A DNA stretch of 64,000 nucleotides from NCBI GenBank assembly GCA_903772945.1, contig CAICTM010000301.1, forward strand, positions 1 to 64,000, written 5' to 3'. This document shows, piece by piece, positions 33,878 through 45,200 of the stretch (the stretch's first letter is position 1; each line of letters starts with the position of its first letter). Source of the DNA: Seminavis robusta. Taxonomy: Eukaryota > Bacillariophyta > Bacillariophyceae > Naviculales > Naviculaceae. A program made the position numbers and the translations under genes. A model generated the notes under the pieces. The model was not told the origin of the DNA. It saw nothing but the letters and a program-made list of their open reading frames with translations, and did no database searches.

Positions 33878-35269
33878 GATACCTTTTACTTTTAATAAGA
33901 GAATGCCAATTCCGACAGTAACAGCGGTAGCGGATGCAGCAGCCAGATAGTTTACTTGCCAACAATATGAAGAATGGCAGATCAAGATCTCGCTCTGCCA
34001 CCATGCCGCGATTGCCGCGATAGAGGGTGTTATGGTTATGATGAGCCTGCACCTGTTCCTGGCATGGGCCTTTGCGCTGCCGCTTGGAGCTCTTCAATTA
34101 TTGGTTACGCGAGACATTTCTTTGCGACACGAGCATCAATGTTGATTTATTTAAGATCCGGCTTTCCTCGTGACAGGAAAGAACAGCATAGACAAGGAAG
34201 CTCCGAGGTGAATAATAAAGAGACAGCCGAGCTTCAGAGCTGCTCCAGTCTTACAGTCGTGTGCATAGTCTCAGCGTCTCAGCCCCAGGGAAGAGGGAAA
34301 ATGGCTCTTTTTGTGGTCACGAAATCGGCTAATAAGGGCTATTAATAGTCTAGAGAGGTCAAGCCTGGTCAAAGTTTACCAGGAGAAATTTGCATTATTC
34401 ATTCATTGACCACGGTTGACCACGATTGACCACGGCTGACCATGGCTGACCACGGCTGACCATGGCTGACCACGGCTGACCACGGTTAACCACAATTTTC
34501 CTGAGCAATTACCTAGTAAAAGACCATCAGTGACCACGCTTGACCACGGGTGACCACTCTTGACCACTAGCGACCACGCTTGACCACGAGCGACCACCTG
34601 TGACCATGGTCAACTGTGGTCAAAGTGACCGTTTATCTTCAAAGTCGGACTTTTATGGTCAACGATGGCCAAAGCATGTCCAACCTGGTCTTGGTCTGGA
34701 GCACCACGGTCTCTTTTTCCCTCTTCCCAGCAAAAAAGGCGGTTCTTTCCGTCATGAAACAGCTGCGTCCAATCGACAGAAGGAGAGTAGACTATCAACT
34801 GGCTTCCCAGCAACTTGACTCCCGGACCACGGCTGCAAATAGGTACAGGTCAGGCCAAATAGCTGCGCCGACGTCTTTTGGCGGAGCCACGATGGTCAAA
34901 TTGCCAAGTCCCAAATCCTTCATGTAGGTCTCTTGCATGGAGATGTCATACAATGTGCTTCTTTTCCTTATTGCTGTGGTAATCTGTCCGTGTTGGCGGC
35001 GAACCGGAGCTTGCTGGACATGGCTGATTCTGCGACGAATGAATTGGTTCGTTGATGTCCGGCCTCTGGAGAGATTGCTGTACTTCTACGTTACGTTGAC
35101 GTGGTGGCAGCAATATTGAAGACCTGTCATGGAGCTTGATTGGGTACCGGTTTCCATTCCGCATTCTGCCAAAGCCAACCATTCCTTGAAGACCCATACT
35201 TTTTTGAATTGAGCAAGAAGGAAAGATCCCACAAACTCAGGGGAAAATCCAATCTGATTCTTACTAATT
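33878..35269. other. Intergenic region with 10-bp minisatellite
   Basis: Upstream region of LRR gene 2 and 3' flank of receptor 2. Apart from the minisatellite at 34408-34611 nothing coding was recognised. Confidence 0.45.
34408..34611. repeat. Minisatellite with 10-bp period, consensus GACCACGGYT
   Basis: Two blocks: nine units at 34408-34497 and eight at 34532-34611, separated by 34 bp of unrelated sequence. Units keep GACCA strictly and vary in the last five bases. The flanking sequence contains further GGTCAA and GGTCAAAG words, related in the opposite sense. The period equals about one helical turn and is not a multiple of three, so it is not a coding repeat. Confidence 0.85.
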
Positions 35270-38181
35270 TTAAAAAGAATGGCCAATTTCCAGACTCCTG
35301 GCATGAAATCTACCACTACGTGCACTGAATTCCAGATTGCTGCCGGTACCGGTACCTGTACCGGTACCTGTGGAGTTACGGGCAATATGCATCTTCCCCC
35401 ATTCTGAGAATTTATCTTGTCCAGCCGTAGCACTGCGCCTGACACTAATGCCTGGATGGTTCGAGGAGACCAAAGATGCCGTGCCTCCCCTTCCTCGCTG
35501 TGTTGCATTGCGCTGCAGGTACTTGGGTACAAATACGGGGAGTAATATACTGGCATTCACGATGAATATCATGCATGAACCCACCAAATAGAACGCGGTA
35601 GGTTGGCCCATTACCAAGAACAACATGGGGCCACCCAAGCAGAGGCTCTCCATTAGACTGAGCATGCTGACCGCCAGATACGAAGATTCTGACAGTGTGG
35701 TTGGTAGATCACGGGCCACATAGCTTTGATACGTGGCTGTGGCAATCCCAACCATGTTGAAGAAGAGAATGGGAATCAAAAAGTACAGAAACTTGTTGTC
35801 CTGACTCTTGCACTGCCCCCAGGATTCCAGGCTTCTTCCATATTCATCAAAATTGTTGCCATCGACGCGGACATATTTTGCTGGCGACACCAACGTCCAC
35901 CCCAAGAGCAAAGTGACATTGATGGTCATGAGTACAACAAACGGCCACATGACGTCTTTTGCTTGTACTTGAATCCGATTCATCCCCTGACCCGATGCCA
36001 AGAGTTTGTTCAATCTCCACGTCTTGGAGAACAAAGCTGAAAATGCAACGACAAACCCCAACAAGAGCAGCCAAGGGGTGCACATACATGCCACATCCAA
36101 TTGAGGAGTCGATTCTCCCCCCTGCATACTCATGGGTATCACTGCCAGACTCATAATCAAAGTCCCAACACACAACTGGACCAAGAAAATCGGCTGACTG
36201 GCCCGTACCACAAAGCGTTTGCGATGGAACAATGTCCACGCCATAATGCCCGCACTCAAGCACACCATGAATCCTCCCAACAACCATCCGACCACTTGCG
36301 CTCCCATGGGTATAAAGTTATAATCGTGTTCGGTCACTGGAATGGCCAACGGACGATTGGTGGTATTGTCAAAGTAGATCCACCTATGGGCATGTTCCAC
36401 TTGACCCTGTGTGACCACGACGGCCAAATTCGAGTCAAATCGGATGTAGTCGTCATCGGATCGCTCCTCACTCCAAAACACATTGTCAATGCGGTACGCA
36501 ACACTGTCGGGATTGCGTGTCCCGGTGGTGGTATCAAAGGTAACTGTGCCGGTGACGCCTTCAAATTCAAGATGTACCAACGTGTCGAAGAGTTCTGGTC
36601 CCGTAAAGAGTCCGGGCGTCTCACATGCGGCAATGGCCAAGCTGCAGGTGGCATCATAGAATAATTTTTGGTAGGTGTCAATGGTAGGAACAACAAAGGT
36701 GAAATTGTCGAAAATGTGTTGATCCTCTGATGACACGTGTGCCGTAATGAATTCTTGTTGCAGTGTTGTACTGTTGACAAATTCAAACATGGCCGTTTGC
36801 AGCCCCTCATTGTTGTTGCCTCCATCCAATACCACCGTTCCCACACCCCGTAGTGCCAGCGCCAGCGCCAGCTTTTGCTCAACCGGATTGTGTCTTGACA
36901 ACTCCATTGTTTCCGATGCCCATTCAACTAATTCCGCTCCAATCCAGACATAATCATTGTGTCCGATGAGTTTCATTTCTTGTGCTTGCAACAAGACAGA
37001 TCTCCAATCGAATAAAACGGCATAGACATATTTCAATCCCGATTGTTTTAATTGCTGCAATGCAGATGCAATACTGGCTGTGTTTCCATCATCGTAACTG
37101 AAGGATCGAATGTGAATGTTCAATTGATTGGCGGCCCATTGCAAGTCGGCATTGTAGTAATTTCCCCAAGAATCTCGAACGTAGAGACACGCCACGTGTG
37201 TGACTCCAATACTCTGGTAATAGAGCATGACGGCTCTGGAATCTCCCGCATTGGTAGGGATGGATCTGGCAAACAAGGGAGAGGAATCTAGAGCAGCCGA
37301 GGAGGCCGAGCCACTGATTTGTGGCAACTCGTAGGCTTGTCCAAGCAGTGTCAGAGGAGACGTGACACTGGAATAGAGGGCCCCCAAAACGGCAAAGGGG
37401 AATTGCCACTCCTGATCCTCATCATTGTTGTTGCTGTCGCTAGTAGTACTAATGATGTCGTTTAGTTGTCGTTTGTCTACCACCACCACCACCACCACCA
37501 CCACCACCACCACCACCAACACCACCACCACCACCACCACGAGGAGGAAGAAAGGGAGGCTGTGTATCTCGGGGTATGGGGGCAGACGTTCTAAGAGGAG
37601 GAGGCGTACGGGGAGGAACTGTGCGTGGAGGTTCTGTTTGTACGTTTGCCGTGGGAGCTTGGGAAGTTGGTGCATCCATACCGTTCGTGGGAGAGTTGGT
37701 GGGGACATTCGTAGGATATTGAGTTGGATTCTCAGTGGGTTGCCATTGTCCTTGTGGTGGGCGTGACAGAGTCCAATAGTTATTTTCTGTACCACTATGT
37801 ATATTTTACTGCTAGTAGCAGTGTTGTGGGTGGAGGAATGGCTGATTGGGGTTGGATCGGTGGTAGCGGCGACCAATGCGCGAACGGCTTGACGAGGCGA
37901 GCCATGTGTGTCTCTGGCTTCTAACATCCAATCGAAATCACAGTTTCCAAGTCGCTCTGGTAAGGACGATATCACTACAGTCGTACTCCATTCCTCTCCA
38001 ACGCATGCCGGAATGCCAAAAACGACGCCACATGCATGTACAAGAATGCTTCATTCACCACCATCATTCCATCATTCCGGTTCGTGAAGCCCAACAGAGT
38101 CAACAGCTTGCCTTGCCGTCTTGTCCCATCCTCATTCCACCGGATTCGAGATGGAGTGCTATTCGACATTCTAGTTGTCAT
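35270..38181 (-). pseudogene. Class C (GABA-B-like) receptor 2, frame-broken or mis-assembled
   Basis: Paralogue of receptor 1 with the same plan: ligand-binding domain (CDFDWMLEARDTHGSPRQAV; IPTNAGDSRAVMLYYQS), 7tm_3 region (QPIFLVQLCVG; PWLLLLGFVVAFSALFSKTWR) and a tail with a GTGTGTG run encoded by TACCGG repeats. The ATG at 38181 begins a 68-codon stretch matching the N-terminus of receptor 1. It is out of frame with the main 901-codon frame that is open from 37975 (which itself starts on GTG, not ATG). At the junction an extra CGACTGTA (8 bases) explains the shift. Between about 37440 and 37800 a CCA microsatellite and a second open frame rich in PT dipeptides (NPTQYPTNVPTNSPTNG) suggest further frame changes. 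It may be a young pseudogene or contain assembly errors. Confidence 0.7.
37480..37541. repeat. CCA/TGG trinucleotide microsatellite
   Basis: About twenty CCA units with one CAA interruption, inside the coding region of receptor 2. On the minus strand it encodes either poly-Val or poly-Gly depending on frame, and both frames are open on both sides. Confidence 0.9.
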
Positions 38182-39229
38182 TCTACTACTGGCTAGCTAG
38201 TACTGTACTTCTTGTGTTTTTATTACTCCTCCGGCTTGCAGAAGAGGGAGTGCTGCTGTTGCGGTTGGTGGTGTGGGTTGAAACAAAGAAGTGAGCACTT
38301 GCAGCCGCACCTCGGACCTCGGGTCGTAGCTGTGGTCATGTACTGTACCGGTGGGCTGTAAAATACTTCCCGGAGGAAAGGAAGCTGAGGATTTAACAGC
38401 ACCTGGAAAGTATTGAAGTGCCTCTTCTTTATCAGCTGATTCAGACCCCATCTGGTGACAGCGTAGGAAAGGTAGTTTGGGCATTTAACCGAAAGTTAAC
38501 TGACAAAAAATGTTTCCTTGTACCCCAGCTACCGGAGTAACGGCCCCAACCATTCAAGCTGTATTGCGACAGTTGCGACATCCGAGCAGAGTTTTGAGTT
38601 TTGGTCCTGCTCCATTTTATTAAAATCCTATTCAAACAAAATAGACTAATTGCCAAACTCCCATGAAATTGATCTTGGACAATTAGACTAGCTAGGCTCT
38701 AAAACTTACTCGAGTATGCATAGTGGCTACACGTGTAGTACCTTTTAAAAGGCAAGGGTGGTTCTCTCCAAGAAAGGCTCATCGCCTCTGCAGTACCGGT
38801 ACAGGTACTGGTACTGGTACACGTATGTACCTTTCATCCTTTCCGTAAGCCCAACCCGTTGGGAAGACTACATGCACAAGTATTGCACCCCATGCACGCA
38901 TTATTCCACGTTTGTTTTCATACACCCAAGAGGACGCCTTCCCTGCTCTTGTTGCATCTTGAATTCTCTGCATTACATGTGCCCAACCAGCCAGTCTTGT
39001 TCTTCTTGGACAACTAGATCTAACTGTTACCGGTACTGTCCTGTTCTTGGACAATCAGTTGCAGTTATTGCCCTGTTCTTGGACATCATTGGACAACTGT
39101 TACTGTCCACACTTGGACAGAACAAGAACAACATGCGATACGTCTTCTTTATCCTCCACTTGGAACTTTCTTTCAGCCGAGCCGAGCCGAGTCCATGAGT
39201 ACATGAGCTCGAGAGCTCCTTCACCGGAG
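38182..39229. other. Intergenic stretch upstream of receptor 2
   Basis: No gene recognised. Contains GTACCGGTAC-type runs near 38794-38825 and TACCGGTA near 39028. Confidence 0.4.
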
Positions 39230-39233
39230 CATG

Positions 39234-42200
39234 TGCAATACACGGCTCTTAGCCTTATTCGCGACTCGATCCTAGATAGGGTTTGAGTTCGACTCATGAC
39301 CGAGTCTCTCGTGAATAGTCATTTGAGACAGGGTTCTCAATGACCGCGCTAGTCATACTAGTTGATGATGAAACATCGCTCTAGATATTTAGCCAGCGTG
39401 GAGTACTTCCACGCTACTAGATCCAGGCTAGACAAACCTTCCACGCGTTCCGTTTTGGATCGTGGAGAGACGTAGATTACTACCACAACCTACTCTATAC
39501 ACTTTATAGTCTCCCGCGGGAAGCCAGATACGATCCTTGATGATGACTCTCTCGTTGATTAGTTTTTCATAGCTTTCTAATCTCTCTCATAACTTTCATT
39601 CTCTCAAACTCAAAACACTCGAAAGATCTTTACATAGCTTTTAGCGTAGTGCATTTTGTAACAAACACAATAGCTTTCAGCTACCCTCAACCTATTCCTT
39701 CACCATGAAGATGGCTCAAGGAAAGCATGCGTTCCGCAACTTCGAGAAACAGTTGCGTGACAAACCCATTTTCCTCTCGTGACAATGACGAAGACACAGA
39801 GATCGACGACACTCGTGCCACCACTTGCAAACTTCGCAACCATGTTGCCAAGGAAATCAGAAAACTCTGACAATGAGGACAACTCCTCTATAAATTTCAA
39901 TCACTTGGATGGAGAATCTCTATCTAGGATTAGGCCAGATGATGATCAACGGAACCCTGTTCCATTTCTCATACCAAAGTGAATGAAGATATCTCACTAA
40001 CTATAAAAGAATTGTTGCAACTGGTGCAAACGATGAACTCTACGGCAAAAATTAGATATTTGCCTAGAAGCTGCTCAACTAAGATCTGACGATCTATCTA
40101 GCATCGTCAACCTCGTTCGTGGCCAACCACCTCGTAAACGTCGCAATACAAGAGACCTCTAAACCATCGTTTATGTTAGATTTTACAAGCGAGAAAAAGG
40201 GAAACCAAAACCCGTTACATCCGTTGCTTACTGGATACAGGACATCCGGAACTTGAATTGCTCAAACTCATGCTAAGAAATTAAGCATGAAGAATCTTGG
40301 GGCGTCCAACGAATGTGGACTACCCCTGCAGGAGAATATAAAAACCAGCACCGAAGTGCAAGGGTGCATTCATGATTCCTGAATTCCGCGAAGATAGAAT
40401 TATCGAGTGGGACTTCACGTCACCAAGAGCTTGGGGGACGTATGACATGATCATAGGTCGAGAATTTTCTCTGACTTAGGTTTCAAGTTCGATTCACAAC
40501 CAGTCAGTGGAATGGGACGGCGCATCTATCCCTATGAAAGATAGCGATACCATGAAGAAAAAAACTTTTTCATTCCTGAACCTGCCGCTGTCGATGACAG
40601 TGCAAGATCGTCTCAAGAAGATTCTTGATGCGAAATACGAACAAGCTGACTTAAGGCAGGTTTGCCAAAGTCAAAGATCCAGTTAAACACGGAAGAGAAG
40701 GAACAGCTTCACTCCTTACGACGAAGTACTCTGACCTATTCATGGTACTTTAGGAAAGTGCAGATGGACGACTACGAAGTGACTTCTCCCTGATGCTAAA
40801 CCCTATCATGCAAGGGCTTACCAATTCCACGGGTCCATACCACAACTCTTAAGATGGAGGTTGAAAGTCTCTGCGAGGCAGGAGTACTCAAGAAGGTAAA
40901 CCGTTCCGATGGGCGGCACCAAACTTTTATCAATTCCCAAAAAGAATGGATCGAATACGATTCATCTCATTTCCGGAACTGAACAAAAGGATTAAGCGGA
41001 AGCCTTATCCTATCCCAAAAATACAGGAACTGCCTCTTAAATCTAGACGGATTCAAGTACGCTACAAGCTAGACCTAACATGGGAATACTACACAACGAG
41101 CTGTCACCCTCACTCGAAGCAACTGTGTACCATCGTACACGTTGGGAAAGTACGAGTACCAAAGGTTGCCAATGGCCTGATGTAATATCCTACGACATCT
41201 CCAAGAGAAGATGGGAACACTAATGCACGACCTAGAAATACGTCGTTCATACATTGAGATCACTCATCCTAACTAACGGTGATCTAGCAGATAACGTTAA
41301 AAAGTTGGATGAAGTCTCTCCGAAGGCTTCGAGAAGCCGGACTCAAGATCAAATGCTACCAAGCCCTTCTTCGAAAGAGAGAAATTGAGTCACTAAGGTT
41401 ACTGGATTACTCGAAAAGGGATCCAACCTATAACCAAGAAAATAGACGCGATTAAGAATATCGCTCCTCCTAACAACAGAAGGAACTCCGTGATTCATTG
41501 GACTAGTGAACTACTTATCGAGACATGTGAATTAGACGATCACATGTACTGGCCCCACCGCGTCGTTGACTTCCAAAACAACGAATGGAAATGGGAAGCC
41601 GAACACCACAAGGCCTTTAGCCAGATGAAGAAGATCATCAGCAAAGAAACCTTGCTCGCCTTACCCTGAATTAAACGATACATTCGTTATCCACACGGAG
41701 CGAGTGATACTCAACTAGGTGCGGTAATTCCCCAGAAGGGAAAACCAATCGCGTTCTACAGCAGGAAGCACAAACCCTGCTCAGACACGTTACACAGTTA
41801 CCGAGAAGAACTTCTCAGTATCGTAGAAACTCTGAAAGAGTTCCGTAACATTCTTCTAGGACAGAAGATCGTTGTACATACGGACACAAGAATCTTACAT
41901 GCAAGAACTTCAACACCGATCGCGTAATGCGAATTGCACTACGCTAAAAGCTAGTGTAAAGATCTTTCGAGGTGTTTTGAGTTTGAGGAAGAAAGTTATG
42001 AGAGAGATTAGAAAGCTATGAAAACTAATCAACGAGAGAGATCATCAACAAAGGATCGTAGATCTGGTTTCCCGCGGGAGACTGTAAAGTGTGATAGAGT
42101 AGGTTGTGTAGTAATCCTACGTCTTCCACGATCCAAAACGGAACGCGTGGAAGTTTGTCTAGCCTGGATCTAGTAGCGTGGAAGTACTCCACGCTGGCTA

Positions 42201-45200
42201 AATATCTAGAGCGATGTTTCATCATCAACCTAGTATGACTAGCGCGGTCATTGAGAACCCTGTCTCAAATGACTATTCACGAGAGACTCGGTCATGAGTC
42301 GAACTCAACCCCTATCTAGGATCGAGTCGCGAATAAGGCTAAGAGCCGTGTATTGCATTCGCCCCCTGACAAGGTCACAGAAGGCGCGACAGCAGTCGGA
42401 CAAGGAGAACATATGATTTAAAGTGCGGGGCACTCTCATGAGATTTGGATGTAGACATGTGCGTCGCACGATGGCAATCCTACAAGGGGATCAGGCCTTG
42501 TATGGGTGTATATACCTTATGTTCCAAGTCTGGTAGACTGTGCCGCCGTTGGCGTAGCATGTTGGAGCCGTACAGTGCCATTGTCATTGACTCGGTCTAT
42601 GGTGTAAGGACCTTTGTACTTGGGCTGACCGTACTTGCGGTGCTGATACTGTTGAATCATCACAGTATCGTTGACATTGTATGATGAGGGACACGCGTTG
42701 CGTTTTCCCTATCGTTGTTTTGTTGGATTAGTCGTTGGCGACGTTCCTTAATGTACTTCCAGTTGGCTTCGAACCGACGTTGTGAATCGCGTCAGTTGAA
42801 CACGAGCTGTGGGGCGTTGCGCGCAAGGTGGTATGAATCGTGCATTCATTGCAAAGCGAACCGCCGTGAGGACTCCATCCCAGGATCCATTCACGAGGTC
42901 GTCTTGGCACTTGATGTTTTGAACAGCGATCAAGTTACGTATGGTTTGATGAGCACGCTCGACCATAGAGTTGGCTTGAGGGTTACGCGTGTATGAACTT
43001 GCGACGAAGTCATATTCATCCCGGAGTGTCTTTTCGACCTCTGCGCGGAACCGCGTCCTCTATCCATGATAACCTCAGCAGGCCATGGATACCGGTAAGC
43101 CACGTTTGTTCTAGGACGATGGCTACTTCGTCTGCTGCTTGGAGCAGATCTCTGCAATCTCGAACCATCCGGTTACGGGATCAATCATTGTCAAGCAATG
43201 AAGTGTGTCAGGAATTCTTTTTCTTGGATCCCCGACGTTGTAAGGGCCTATCAGGTCAATACATAGTCTTTCCCAAGGGATCTCCTCGCAAGTCTTGGAG
43301 GCATCAATCCCAGCTTACGCGTCTTGGGTTTGTTCATCTGGCAGCTTTGGCAAGCTGACATACGGCCTGCACAGTCCTGCGCAGCCCTTTCCAGGTGTAG
43401 TGTTGGCTGATGGTTAGTCCGTGCGAGTCTCGCCAGGATGCATCAGCACACAATGGTACCATTCAACTAGCTTCTTCTGCATAGTTTTAGGTACGACGAT
43501 TTCTCGTCCTTAACTACTAAGTCGTAGGACTTATCCCCTCTGGGGAAAGATTGCTTCTTGTAGTCGTTTGCTTGTCCCTGAGAGCTTCTTGATTATCGTT
43601 GTCGTCTTCTCTGACGATGTTCGATCTCGGAACGGAGAGAGGGAACTCGCTAGGAAGTCCTCTTCGTCTGCACCATGACTCAGCGATCTCGCTGGCTTCC
43701 ATTTGTTTCTGAAGAACCGTCGTTGTTGAGATGTTAAGTCTCGACAACGCATCAGCGACGATGTTCTGTTCGCCCTTGATGTACCGTAGTTCAGGGCCGT
43801 ATTCTTCCAGATAAGGCGCCATCGCATTACGCGATCGGTATTGAAGTTCTTACATGTAAGATTCTTGTGGTCCGTATGTACGACGATCTTCTGTCTAGAA
43901 GAATGTTACGGAACTCTTTTAGATTTCTACGATACTGAGAAGTTCCTTCTCGTAACTGTGTAACGTGTCTGAGCAGGGTTGAGCTTCCTCTGTAGAACGC
44001 GATAGGTTTCCCTTCTGGGAAATTACCACCTAGTTGAGTATCCATCGCATCCGTGTGGATAACGAATGTGTCATTGAAGTCAGGAAGGCGAGCAAGGTTT
44101 CTTTGCTGATGATCTTCTTCATCTGGCTAAAGGCTTGTCTGTTCCGCTTCCCATTTCCACTTCGTTGTTTTGGAAGTCAACGAAGCGAGTGGGCCATACA
44201 TGTGATCGTCTAATCCACATGTCTCGATAGTAGTTCACTAGTCCAATGAATCTACGGAGTTCCTTCCTGTTGGTAGGAGGAGCGATTTTCTTGATCGCGT
44301 CTATTTTCTTGTTATAGGTTGGATCCCTTCTCGAGTAATCCAGTAACCTATACTCAAGTTCTCCTCTTGCGAAGAAGGACTTGGTAGCATTGATCTTAAG
44401 TCCGGCTTCTCGAAGCCTTGGAGAACTTCATCCAATTTTCAACGTGATCTGCTAAATCACCGTTAGTTAGGATGAGTAGATCATCAATGTATGCACGGAC
44501 GTATCTAGGTCGTGCATTAGTGTTCCCTCTTCTCTTGGAAGATGTCGGACTATTACATAGGCCCATTGGCAACCTCTGGTACTCGTACTTTCCCCAGGGA
44601 GTACGATGTTACAGAGTTGCTTCGATGTAGGTGACAGCTCGATGTGATAGTATCCCATGTTCAGGTCTAGACTAGTAGCGTACTTGAATCCTCTAGATCA
44701 AGAGCATGTCCTGTATTTTGGATAGGATAAGGCTTCCGCTTAATCTTTTGTTCAGTTCCCGGAAATCAAGATTGAATCGTACAGATCCTCTTTCTTGGGA
44801 ATGATGAAAGTTGGTGCCGCCCACTCGGAACGGTTTACCTTCTTGATACTCCTGCCTCGCAGAGAGTTCAACCTCCATTCTTAAAAGTGTTGGTATTGGA
44901 CCGTGGAATAGGAAAAGCCTCTGGCATGATAGGTTTAGCATCAGGGAGAAGTTCTACTTCGTAGTCGTCCATCTGCCACTTTCCAAAGTACATCGAATAG
45001 GTCAGATACTTCGTCAGTAAGAGTGAAGCTGTTCCTTCTCTTCCGTGTTTAATTGATCTTGACTTTGGCAAACCTGCCTTAAGTCAGCTTGTTCGTATTC
45101 GCATCAAGAATCTTCTTGAGACGATCGCACTGTCATCACAGCGGTAGATCAGGAATGAAAAAGTTTTCTTCTTCATTGGTATCGCTATCTTTCATAGGAA

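Noticed and set aside
34408-34611. CRISPR-like regular repeat array
   Set aside because: Units are 10 bp, contiguous and without spacers; nuclear diatom DNA. It is a minisatellite.
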